Part shown: in pieces, positions 16,295 to 25,442 of the stretch
Position numbering within the stretch: position 1 is the first letter of the stretch
Layout of the letters: the number at the start of each line of letters is the position of its first letter
Made by a program: the position numbers and the translations under genes
Notes under the pieces: model-generated
What the model was told of the DNA's origin: nothing
Databases searched by the model: none
Seen by the model: only the letters and a program-made list of their open reading frames with translations
Assembly: GCA_964463505.1 (NCBI GenBank)
Contig: CAYXDC010000004.1
Span: 30,897-94,896 of the forward strand
Reading direction: 5' to 3'
Origin: JAJZSS01 sp964463505
GTDB taxonomy: Bacteria > Chloroflexota > Anaerolineae > Anaerolineales > UBA4823
Length of the DNA: 64,000 bases

Positions 16295-16303
16295 ATTATA
16301 GCA
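16295..16303 (-). promoter_or_regulatory. Extended -10 promoter of the moaC operon
   Basis: TGCTATAAT on the minus strand (16303-16295) is a perfect extended -10 element. TTGCCA lies 19 nt upstream, a long spacing. The start site would be near 16288, only 2 nt before the moaC ATG. Confidence 0.6.
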
Positions 16304-16382
16304 TTCTGTGATTGGATGATGGCAAAGTAATTGATCCAGGCTTTTGCCTGTTCTGGAATAGGACGTCTATGAATAATTTTAT

Positions 16383-17321
16383 CTACAAGGTGGATAGATC
16401 ATAACAGCGCTCAGCCAGGTCGAGAATCTCATCCCGCAGCGCTAACTGCTCCAGCCATTCGGCAGGGATGCCAGCCAGCCCATAATACGCTCCGGCGAGC
16501 TGGCCATAAATGGCTGCAGTGGTGTCGGCATCATCACCCAGATTGGCCGCCAGCAAACAGCCCGAACGGAAGTCCCGGCTGTGGTAAAACGCCCACAAAG
16601 CAGCTTCCAGCGCGCGGACGACAAAGCCAGTGCCTTTAATTAGAGGAGGCTGACGGCGCTTAAATGAGCCTTCAGCAATCTCAGCAATCTCCGGGTGCAG
16701 GGGTTTGCGCTCCCATAAGCCGGGGATCAGAGAGAAATTCACGGTTAGCAAGGTAGCTTTGTCGATACCACTTAAAGCAGCCGCAATCAACGCGGCATAA
16801 TAGCGGCAGGCATCCAGCGCTGTCTGCGCTGCATGCGTGGTGCGGGAGCTGAGGGAGGCGTACTCGTCTAATTTTTCGGGTTGGTTTGCGTACACCATTG
16901 GAACCGGCGCCAGGCGCATCAGAGAGCCATTTCCGGCGCTGTATGGATCGCTGGTGCCGCTGTAAGGGTCCGAGGTGCGTGCAAAGCGGTGTAAGGCCTG
17001 GGCAACGGTATTGCCGATATCAAAACAAGCGCCGGTGCTGCTCCAATAACCTACCTGGTACCAGCGCGTATAGCGCTCCATCTGGTCGGAGGGGTTAAAA
17101 CCCTGGCATTCCACCAGGCTTTCCGCCAGACACAATGTCATGGAAGTGTCGTCCGTCCATTGACCGGGCTGGAGATGGAAGGGGCCGCCGCCGAGCATGT
17201 CGCTGATGGGCTTGAAAGTCCCTGGAGATTTAAACTCCAAAGTGGTGCCCAGGGCATCTCCAGTGGCTAAACCGGTCAAGCAGCCCTGGTAGCGATTGAG
17301 GGGATCGAGCAGGTGGGTCAT
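16383..17321 (-). CDS. ADP-ribosylglycohydrolase family protein
   Basis: 312 residues from ATG 17321, chosen for AGAAGGAG 8 nt upstream; the open frame continues 31 codons further without support. The Mg-binding motifs are WTDDTSM (55-61) and LGDDADTTAAIYGQLAGAYYG near 255-275; AGNGSLMRLAP is the conserved loop. The family removes ADP-ribose from arginine (DraG), serine or other acceptors. There is no DraT-like transferase nearby. The loop before AGNGS contains a tandem duplication TSDPYSG-TSDPYS. Downstream of it lies moaC after 96 nt, which has its own promoter. Confidence 0.88.
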   Translation of the reverse strand: MTHLLDPLNRYQGCLTGLATGDALGTTLEFKSPGTFKPISDMLGGGPFHLQPGQWTDDTSMTLCLAESLVECQGFNPSDQMERYTRWYQVGYWSSTGACFDIGNTVAQALHRFARTSDPYSGTSDPYSAGNGSLMRLAPVPMVYANQPEKLDEYASLSSRTTHAAQTALDACRYYAALIAAALSGIDKATLLTVNFSLIPGLWERKPLHPEIAEIAEGSFKRRQPPLIKGTGFVVRALEAALWAFYHSRDFRSGCLLAANLGDDADTTAAIYGQLAGAYYGLAGIPAEWLEQLALRDEILDLAERCYDLSTL

Positions 17322-17388
17322 GGAAGGACTCCTTCTGGGATGTATCATACTCGATAATTGGTGGATTGATGCTCCGACACAACTAAAT

Positions 17389-17427
17389 AAAAAATCGTAG
17401 CTCAGACAGATCATCCTGAGCTACGAT
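17389..17427 (-). terminator. Rho-independent terminator of the beta-oxidation operon
   Basis: ATCGTAGCTCAG (17394-17405) and CTGAGCTACGAT (17416-17427) form a perfect 12-bp stem with a 10-nt loop. Read on the minus strand it is followed by TTTTTATTT. It lies about 95 nt beyond the SCP2 stop codon. Confidence 0.88.
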
Positions 17428-17451
17428 AGGGGTATAGAGATGAACCATGCA

Positions 17452-17467
17452 CGGGCTGGAAAGCCCG
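17452..17467. repeat. Small palindromic hairpin, possible REP-like element
   Basis: CGGGCT and AGCCCG flank a GGAA loop between the SCP2 gene and its terminator. The flanking bases (TTGTAGAGCGGGC on the minus strand) resemble short dispersed palindromes I recall from Chloroflexota genomes. Only one copy is evident here. Confidence 0.3.
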
Positions 17468-17522
17468 CTCTACAACATAATGCAGGAATATTTTGCTACT
17501 CCATCAGATCAAACGCGCCGCA

Positions 17523-17852
17523 TCAAGTCATCTTGAACATGTTGGGCAGTTTCATCGCCATGTTGAGATCCCCGGACAGCTTGAGCTTGCCTTCCATAAA
17601 GGCTTTCATGGCATTTGTCTGCCCGGTGAAGATCGCAATATAGTCATCCGAATCGGCGCTGAGGGTCATGCGCGGGCTGTCATGCACGCCATTAAAGACT
17701 TCGCACGCTCCATCTTTGATCAGCACATACCAGTCCCCGGCTTCCTTACCGGATAAGTGATACTGCAAAATGGTATCCACGCCTTCGGCAGATTCAGGCC
17801 GGAAAGCTTTAGGCATGCGCGACATTAATTTTTCTACGGTTATGTCAGACAT
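17523..17852 (-). CDS. SCP2 sterol-carrier domain protein
   Basis: 109 residues, a complete single SCP2 domain: MPKAFRPESAEGVDTILQYH, the central beta strands with GDWYVLIKDG, and the C-terminal FMEGKLKLSGDLNMAMKLP amphipathic region. SCP2 proteins bind fatty acyl or sterol ligands in a hydrophobic tunnel. Last gene of the fatty-acid oxidation operon, 38 nt after the thiolase, so a role in delivering acyl-CoA to the pathway is likely. AAGGAGTAG precedes the ATG. Confidence 0.92.
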   Translation of the reverse strand: MSDITVEKLMSRMPKAFRPESAEGVDTILQYHLSGKEAGDWYVLIKDGACEVFNGVHDSPRMTLSADSDDYIAIFTGQTNAMKAFMEGKLKLSGDLNMAMKLPNMFKMT

Positions 17853-17890
17853 CTTCTACTCCTTGGTGTTTGATTCGAGGTCCTGATGGA

Positions 17891-19093
<1,203 letters not shown>

Positions 19094-19116
19094 TCAATCT
19101 CCTTTCTCGTCTGCAG

Positions 19117-21540
19117 CTAGTTGCGCAGTGGTTTCCCGGTTTCCAGCATATTGTAGATGCGGGCTTGCGTCTTTTCTTCGCCACACAGGGAGAGAAACGC
19201 CTCCCGTTCCAGATCTAAGATAAATTGTTCATCCACCCAGCCAGGCTGGCTGAGCTCGCCGCCTGTGAGGATATAAGCCAATTTGTTGGCAATCAGCCAT
19301 TCGTGTTCGGTAATGAACTTGGCTTCTTTCATCATATAGATACCGACGCGCAGGGCTGCCAGCGCATCCCGCCCAGCGGCATAGATCTTTTCTGGCTGAG
19401 GTGGGCGGTAGCCAGAAGATGCCAGGTGCAGGACTTCTTTTTTCGCTTCGGAGAGCAATAGATCACGGTTCATCACCACCCGATCCGCCGGACCTAAAAG
19501 GCCCATCTGGCGCGCTTCTTCGGCGCTGGTGGCTACTTTTGCCAGACCGATTTGCTCAAAAGCCCTCTGCAGGAATGGCAGTGGATCGACATTCTGGGTG
19601 CGCATGGCCGGATTGACCAGGCGACGCACTATTTCTTTGGTCCCGCCACCTGCCGGGATCACCCCTACACCGATCTCCACCAGGCCGGCGTAGAGCTCGG
19701 CAGCTGCCACCACCCGACTTCCATGCATCAGCACCTCCGAGCCGCCACCCAGCGCCAGCCCAGCCGGCGCGGTGACAACCGGGCGGGGGAAGTAGCGCAT
19801 GCGCATATTGATATTTTGCATCTTGCGCACTGCTTCACCCAGCTGGTCCCAGGCGCCCATACGGGCTGCCATCAACACCATAAACAGGTTCGCTCCGGCG
19901 CTGAAGTTTTGCCCGTCATTGCCGATCACCAGACCGGTGAAGTCTGTTTCAGCCTTATCCAGAGCATATTGCATCAGGCTAAAAATATCATCATCCAGGG
20001 CATTCATCTTGGTATGGAATTCAACACAGGCCACGCCTTCCCCCAAATCCACCAGGCTGGCGCTGTCATTCTTGCGGATGACTTTCCCAGAATCCTTCAG
20101 CTCTTTGAGTACAAACAGCTCTGGAAGGCGGGGTATCGGGGCATAACCACCCAAAACTGGATTATAAACAGCCAACTTACGCTCGCCATCGTACTGGTAG
20201 AAGCTGGTACAACCCTGCGCCAGCATCTGTGTGACCCACGGGGCAGCTGGAAAACCTTCGGCCTGCATGGCTGCGGCTACTTCTGGCACCCCCAGCATGT
20301 CCCAGGTTTCAAACGGCCCGGCCTCGTGTCCAAAGCCCCAGCGCATCGCATCATCAATCGGCAAAGGTGTGTCGGCAATTTCGGGGATGCGCTCGGAAGT
20401 ATAAGCCAGGCTCTGATACGTAAGAGCACGGGCGAGCTGGGCGGCGCGATCCTCACCCGCCAGGACTATCTTCAGGCGTTCAGCCAGGCTCTCTTTATCG
20501 CGCGCCTTGCCGATCGATTCGAAGCGCACTTTTTGCGGCGGCTCATATTCCAGAGTGTGTAAGTTTAATGTCCAGAATTCTTTTCCCCCGTCGTCTTTAC
20601 GAACCTCTTTATAGAAGCCTTGTTTGGTTTTATTACCCAACCAGCCATTCTTGACCAGGGTACTGATCAGCTGGTTAACCGGTTCAGAGCTCAGATAGCG
20701 CAAGGCATGCTCATCATGGGGGATGGCTGGCGCCAGGTTGCGCCCGACATGCTCCCAGACATCGATGCCCACCAGGTCGATAAGCCGGAAGGTAGCCGTC
20801 TTAGGCCTGCCCAGCGCCGGACCCGTGACAGCATCCACCTCATCTACGGTGTAATTATTGGCTAGGATATAATCCAGGGCAAATGCGCCACTGCCAAAAG
20901 CCAGGCGATTGCCGATGAAGTTGGGCGTATCCTTGGCCAAAACCGGCCCTTTACCCAGGCGAGTTTCGACAAAACGGCTGATTACCGAGACGACCTCGGG
21001 AAGGGTTTCAGCGGTAGGGATAATTTCCACCAGCTTAAGATAGCGGGGTGGGTTGAAGAAGTGCGTGCCCAGGAAGTGCTGGCGGAAGCTCTCCGATAAA
21101 CCCTCTGCGATGGATGCCACCGGTATACCGGAGGTATTGGTGCTGATGATGGACTTTGCACCGCGCACAGCATCGATGCGTGCCATCAGTTGCTGCTTGA
21201 TGGCCAGATTTTCCACAATCACTTCGATCACCCAATCTGCCTGGGCGATCACCTGAAAATCATCTTCCAGGTTGCCAATTTTTACCAGGGCAGCGGTCTC
21301 AGGGGTAAAATAACTGGCCGGGCGTGATTTGATCGCCCGATCAAAACCTTCCTTGACGATTCGATTGCGAACTTCCGGGTCATTTAAAGATAGATTCTTC
21401 TTCTCTTCTGCGGGGGTCAGGCGGTTGGGGACAATATCCAACAACGTGACTGGCACTCCAGTATTTGCCAGGTGGGCGGCAATGGCAGCCCCCATCGTGC
21501 CCGCCCCAATGACTACTGCCCGATGGATTTTGTACGTCAT
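19117..21540 (-). CDS. fadN: FadN-type 3-hydroxyacyl-CoA dehydrogenase / enoyl-CoA hydratase
   Basis: 807 residues from ATG 21540, which has AAGGAGG at a 4-nt spacing; the 11 extra upstream codons are rejected. The NAD-binding Rossmann fold opens the protein (GAGTMGAAIAAHLA, 12-25), followed by the two C-terminal dehydrogenase subdomains. The hydratase/isomerase domain is in the last third (FSAGANLFM, ALGGGSEVLMHG). Dehydrogenase first, hydratase last is the order of Bacillus FadN and the reverse of E. coli FadB. It catalyses steps two and three of beta-oxidation, with the thiolase directly downstream. Confidence 0.93.
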   Translation of the reverse strand: MTYKIHRAVVIGAGTMGAAIAAHLANTGVPVTLLDIVPNRLTPAEEKKNLSLNDPEVRNRIVKEGFDRAIKSRPASYFTPETAALVKIGNLEDDFQVIAQADWVIEVIVENLAIKQQLMARIDAVRGAKSIISTNTSGIPVASIAEGLSESFRQHFLGTHFFNPPRYLKLVEIIPTAETLPEVVSVISRFVETRLGKGPVLAKDTPNFIGNRLAFGSGAFALDYILANNYTVDEVDAVTGPALGRPKTATFRLIDLVGIDVWEHVGRNLAPAIPHDEHALRYLSSEPVNQLISTLVKNGWLGNKTKQGFYKEVRKDDGGKEFWTLNLHTLEYEPPQKVRFESIGKARDKESLAERLKIVLAGEDRAAQLARALTYQSLAYTSERIPEIADTPLPIDDAMRWGFGHEAGPFETWDMLGVPEVAAAMQAEGFPAAPWVTQMLAQGCTSFYQYDGERKLAVYNPVLGGYAPIPRLPELFVLKELKDSGKVIRKNDSASLVDLGEGVACVEFHTKMNALDDDIFSLMQYALDKAETDFTGLVIGNDGQNFSAGANLFMVLMAARMGAWDQLGEAVRKMQNINMRMRYFPRPVVTAPAGLALGGGSEVLMHGSRVVAAAELYAGLVEIGVGVIPAGGGTKEIVRRLVNPAMRTQNVDPLPFLQRAFEQIGLAKVATSAEEARQMGLLGPADRVVMNRDLLLSEAKKEVLHLASSGYRPPQPEKIYAAGRDALAALRVGIYMMKEAKFITEHEWLIANKLAYILTGGELSQPGWVDEQFILDLEREAFLSLCGEEKTQARIYNMLETGKPLRN

Positions 21541-21621
21541 GTTTCCTCCTTCCGAATAAGTACTCTCACACATTCAGCACAGCCATACCATACATGCAGA
21601 TGGCGCGCTTTCTTCTGATTC

Positions 21622-22965
21622 TCAAATCGAGAAAGTCGTATCCGGTGAGTCAGCGGCTTTCCCTGCTTGCTCCTTGGGAAAAACCAGAACTTTATCAACC
21701 CGGAAACCATCCATATCCATGACTTCAAAAACAATCTGATTTAACTCGATACGGTCTCCACTCAAGGGAATCCGCCCCAGATGAGCCATCACAAAGCCAC
21801 CCAAAGTTTCATAACCACCTCGGTCAAAATCGGGTAAATCTTTCAAGCCTAGGACCTCAATGAATTCATCGATCGGCAGCATACCTGAAAGCAGCCACGA
21901 GCCATCCGGGCGGCGCAAGATCTCACGATCCTGGCCTTCTCCATACATGGGCATTTCACCGACAATCGCTTCCAGCACATCCATGATAGTCACCAGACCC
22001 TGTAAGCCACCAAACTCATCGATCACCAGGGTGATGTGGATGCCGCTCTCACGAAAACGTTCCAGGACCTGCAAAGCAGGCAGGCTTTCTGGCACATACT
22101 GAGCCAGCTTGATCGCGCCCGGGATGTCCAAGGGCTGGTTTGCCAGGGCTTGAGCCAGTAAATCCTTGGATTGAACAATGCCTTCCACATGGTCCAGATT
22201 GCCTTTGGCGACGGGTAGATTGGAGTATTGGCTTTCGATGATCCTTCGCCGGATCTCTTCCGGGGAGTCTTCCAGGTCCAGCCAGTAAATTTCAGTGCGT
22301 GGGGTCATCAGGGTGCCCACGCGCCGGTCTCCCAGCCGGAAGATTGCTTCGACCATATCCTGCTCAGCCTGGGCGAAAACCCCGGCAGAGGTGCCTTGCC
22401 CGATCATCACCTTGATCTCTTCTTCGGTCACCGGTGGTTCATCCGAATCTTTTACACCGATCAAGCGCAAGACGAAACGGGTCGAGATACTCAGCAAACG
22501 TACCAATGGCGCGGTAAGGCGCGCAAGGATACGCATGGGGCCAGCAATCCTGGATGAGACCGCTTCAGGGTTGTTGAGCGCCAGCTGTTTTGGAACCAGC
22601 TCACCGATCACCAGGCTCAGGTAAGTGATCACCAGAACCACCAGGCCCAAACTGAGCGAAGTGGCATAAGGCGCCAGCCAGGGGATGTTTTGCATCCAAT
22701 CTTCTAGATATTTGGCAACCGTTACACCACCGAATGCGCCTGATAGGATGCCTACCAGTGTGATGCCCACCTGCACCGTGGATAGGAAATCGGACGGATT
22801 TTCGGCCAGCTTCAGGGCTGCCTGCGCGCTTTCATCCCCATCCTCGGCGCGCTGTTGCAGACGCGCCTTGCGCGACGAGACCACAGCCGTCTCAGACATG
22901 GCCAGAACGCCATTGAACAGGATCAAAACCAGGATCAATAAGACTTCAATGACAAGATTGGTCAT
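21622..22965 (-). CDS. CNNM/CBS/CorC-HlyC domain membrane protein (hemolysin C-like transporter)
   Basis: 447 residues. Four hydrophobic segments in the first 150 residues form the CNNM (DUF21) membrane domain (LFNGVLAMSETAVVSSRKARL, PSDFLSTVQVGITLVGILSG). A CBS pair covers about 205-330 (LMTPRTEIYWLDLED, IVQSKDLLA, LVIDEFGGLQGLVTIMDVLE) and a CorC_HlyC domain ends it. Family members export Mg2+ or Co2+. It overlaps the upstream lipoprotein gene by ATGA, so they are coupled, and both are embedded in the beta-oxidation operon without an obvious metabolic link. Confidence 0.93.
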   Translation of the reverse strand: MTNLVIEVLLILVLILFNGVLAMSETAVVSSRKARLQQRAEDGDESAQAALKLAENPSDFLSTVQVGITLVGILSGAFGGVTVAKYLEDWMQNIPWLAPYATSLSLGLVVLVITYLSLVIGELVPKQLALNNPEAVSSRIAGPMRILARLTAPLVRLLSISTRFVLRLIGVKDSDEPPVTEEEIKVMIGQGTSAGVFAQAEQDMVEAIFRLGDRRVGTLMTPRTEIYWLDLEDSPEEIRRRIIESQYSNLPVAKGNLDHVEGIVQSKDLLAQALANQPLDIPGAIKLAQYVPESLPALQVLERFRESGIHITLVIDEFGGLQGLVTIMDVLEAIVGEMPMYGEGQDREILRRPDGSWLLSGMLPIDEFIEVLGLKDLPDFDRGGYETLGGFVMAHLGRIPLSGDRIELNQIVFEVMDMDGFRVDKVLVFPKEQAGKAADSPDTTFSI

Positions 22966-24116
22966 GGGCGTAGCTGGCGATTAAAAAATTCGATTACACG
23001 CTGATTAAACAAATCGTCGCCTTCTCCATAAAAAGTGTGCGGCATTTTTGGATAATCGAAGCATTCTACGGATTTACCCAGGTTTTGCAGCCGCTGGCAC
23101 AAATCCTGGGACCATTCCAGTGGGACCAGCTCATCACTGATGCCGTGGTGGATGCTCACCGCAGCCTGGATTTGTTCCAGGTAATAGATTGGAGAAACCC
23201 GGACCAATTGCTCTTCCGGGAAAGCCAGCTCATCCAGGCCGCGCAAACCATCTGACCAGCTCTGGATAGCTTCATAATTCTGGCGCTCGTCACCAGACAT
23301 GGCAGCATACAACACTGCCGCCCGCACAGCAGGGTTAACTGTGATCACTCGCGTAGCGATACCGCCGCCCATACTGTGTCCCCATAAGCCAATAGCAGCC
23401 GTGTCAGCTTTCTCCAGCAAACCGGGCTTCCCGGAGTGTTCCTGAACCAGGGCAATCAGGTTGAGCACATCCACAGCCATACCGACCCGGAAAAGGTTCT
23501 CTCCCTCGTCTGAAGGTGGGTATCCACGCAAGTTGGGATGCAGCACCAGAAAACCCGCCCGGGCAAGAGCATCGGCATATCCCGTGGTGTAATCCAGGGT
23601 CTGATAGATGGCTGGCTCGATATACCCGTGCAGGGCGATAACTACCGGGAAAGGGCCTTCGCCGCGCGGTACATTCACGAAGCCGTAAATCTCCAGATCA
23701 TCGCTGGGATAGGTGATCAGGGTGCGGGTATAGTAGGAGGTCACCAGCAGGGTTTCTTGTACCTGGATTTCCCCGCCGCCATATTGTCTGTCCATTAGAT
23801 AGTCGATCGTCCAGGCAAAGTATGGATCCGGGGTAGAGGTCGGTGAGGGTGTGGCGGTTGGCTCAACAGTGAAAGTAGGCGTTGTGATGGGTATATTGTT
23901 GGCAGTTGCCGTCGGGGTGGACACCTGACGAACGCGCGGCGCAGGTAAACTATTTACCGCTGGGGTTAGCGTCTTGACTGCCGGCGGGTAAGCCACCTGG
24001 CAGGCGCTCAGCCCCACCAGCAGCAGACACAGCACACATCCAAACCAGAATGCTCGATTGTTAAAGTACCCAAGCCATTGAATTTGAACTGAGGAGTAAA
24101 AGAAAGGTGGTTTCAT
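22962..24116 (-). CDS. Exported alpha/beta-hydrolase lipoprotein
   Basis: 384 residues. A signal sequence ends in a lipobox with Cys39 (LLLVGLSAC). A Thr/Pro-rich linker (about 65-95) leads to an alpha/beta-hydrolase domain of the dienelactone hydrolase/prolyl oligopeptidase type: the oxyanion segment IALHGY, nucleophile elbow GHSMGG, an Asp in HHGISDELVP and His in KMPHTF. It probably acts on an ester or peptide outside the cell membrane. Its placement between acyl-CoA dehydrogenases and an ion transporter suggests release or uptake of acyl substrates, but that is inference. Confidence 0.88.
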   Translation of the reverse strand: MKPPFFYSSVQIQWLGYFNNRAFWFGCVLCLLLVGLSACQVAYPPAVKTLTPAVNSLPAPRVRQVSTPTATANNIPITTPTFTVEPTATPSPTSTPDPYFAWTIDYLMDRQYGGGEIQVQETLLVTSYYTRTLITYPSDDLEIYGFVNVPRGEGPFPVVIALHGYIEPAIYQTLDYTTGYADALARAGFLVLHPNLRGYPPSDEGENLFRVGMAVDVLNLIALVQEHSGKPGLLEKADTAAIGLWGHSMGGGIATRVITVNPAVRAAVLYAAMSGDERQNYEAIQSWSDGLRGLDELAFPEEQLVRVSPIYYLEQIQAAVSIHHGISDELVPLEWSQDLCQRLQNLGKSVECFDYPKMPHTFYGEGDDLFNQRVIEFFNRQLRP

Positions 24117-24139
24117 CTCCTCATTTTACCAAATTCAGC

Positions 24140-25396
24140 TTAGCGCAATTCTTTGCCGCTGTAGCCCAAGATGTTGCGCGCCACCACCAGACGATTGATC
24201 TGACCCGTGCCTTCGTAGATATCGCTGATCTTGGCATCCCGGAACCACTTCTCCAGCAATGTGTCGGTGGTGTAACCCAGCGGGCCCATAATCTCAACGG
24301 CCTTCTGTGTGATGCGCGTGACGACATCGCCGGCGCGCACTTTACACATGGAGGCTTCAGCAGAGTTGGGGATGCGATTATCCGCCATCCACACCGCCTT
24401 GAGCACCAAAAGCCAGGCTGAGCGCAGCAGGACTTCCATTTCGATCACATCGCGCTCCAGGCTGGTGAGCTTATTGCGGGGTAATCCATAACGAATCTGG
24501 ATGCCTTGCTCAGCCAGCAGCTCTTTCACCATTTCCACCGTGGCCCGCGCCACACCGATCGCCATGGCTGCCACCAGCGGGCGTGTGGCGTCAAAGGTCG
24601 CCATAGCACCCTTGAAACCTTTGCTGGTGGCTTCCGGGCGCACAACTTCGGCGCTGCCCAGGATGTGATCAAAGGGCACACGCGCATCCTGCATCACAAT
24701 GGAGGCGGTATCGCTGCAGCGGATGCCCAGCTTGTGTTCTAGCTTGGTCACCTGAACCCCCGGGGTGCCAGCAGGGACAACAAAGGAGCGCATTCCAGCG
24801 CGCCCAGCCGATGGGTCGATGGTAGCCCAGACAACTACAAAGCCATCCGAGAGCTCCAGTGATATTTTCCCACCGGTGACGAAGATCTTCTCGCCATTGA
24901 GCACCCATTCGTTGGTTTCTTTATCGAGCACCGCGGTAGCGCGAATGGCTGAAGTATCCGATCCAGCCTGGGACTCGGTCATCGCCATGGCGCCAAAGGT
25001 GGGTTTGTCCGTCTGGAAACGGGCCAGAAATTTCTGCTTTTGTTCGGGGGTGCCAGCAGCTTCCACCGCCGCAGCGCCCAAGCCGCCCCCCGGGGTCACC
25101 AGGTACATACCGGTGTCCCCCCAGGAGAGCATTTCCAGCATATGCGCCAGGCGCTGGTAACCTATGCGCGGGCGCGGTTTGCCATCCGCAGTGGTTTTTT
25201 CTTTTTGATCCGGGGCTAACGATCCGGCGCCCATGGCGCTCATGGCAGAGTGCATGAAAGTAATATAGTGCCAGGGTACCTCATGCTCATGCTCATCATA
25301 ATAGCGCGATTGAGGGCGCATCATATTTATCGCCACGGTTTTCAGGACATTATCCACCAGCTGGGCAATCGGTTTAGGGGTTTCAAAATCAATCAT
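24140..25396 (-). CDS. Acyl-CoA dehydrogenase, catalytic-base-containing subunit
   Basis: 418 residues from ATG 25396 (AAGGAGAG upstream). The FAD/acyl-CoA regions are GAMAMTESQAGSDTSAIRATA and the C-terminal GPLGYTTDTLLEKWFRDAKI followed by DIYEGTGQIN, whose Glu is the canonical catalytic base. It introduces the alpha-beta double bond, passing electrons to ETF; etfAB are not in the window. Upstream lies a second, divergent dehydrogenase separated by a perfect stem-loop. Confidence 0.94.
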   Translation of the reverse strand: MIDFETPKPIAQLVDNVLKTVAINMMRPQSRYYDEHEHEVPWHYITFMHSAMSAMGAGSLAPDQKEKTTADGKPRPRIGYQRLAHMLEMLSWGDTGMYLVTPGGGLGAAAVEAAGTPEQKQKFLARFQTDKPTFGAMAMTESQAGSDTSAIRATAVLDKETNEWVLNGEKIFVTGGKISLELSDGFVVVWATIDPSAGRAGMRSFVVPAGTPGVQVTKLEHKLGIRCSDTASIVMQDARVPFDHILGSAEVVRPEATSKGFKGAMATFDATRPLVAAMAIGVARATVEMVKELLAEQGIQIRYGLPRNKLTSLERDVIEMEVLLRSAWLLVLKAVWMADNRIPNSAEASMCKVRAGDVVTRITQKAVEIMGPLGYTTDTLLEKWFRDAKISDIYEGTGQINRLVVARNILGYSGKELR

Positions 25397-25411
25397 GGTA
25401 TCTCTCCTTAA

Positions 25412-25442
25412 AGTCAAATCATGCTAGAAGCATGATTTGACT
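25412..25442 (-). promoter_or_regulatory. Perfect intercistronic stem-loop between the two acyl-CoA dehydrogenase genes
   Basis: AGTCAAATCATGCT (25412-25425) and AGCATGATTTGACT (25429-25442) form a 14-bp stem with a 3-nt loop. The 5' arm on the minus strand includes the TAG stop of the upstream gene, and the 3' arm ends a few bases before the AAGGAG of the next. Only TT follows, so it is not a classical terminator. A processing or mRNA-stability hairpin is likely. Confidence 0.8.

Noticed and set aside
19552..20562. 336-codon frame antisense to fadN
   Set aside because: Long only because of the GC-rich codon pattern of the opposite strand; fadN is well supported and this product resembles nothing.
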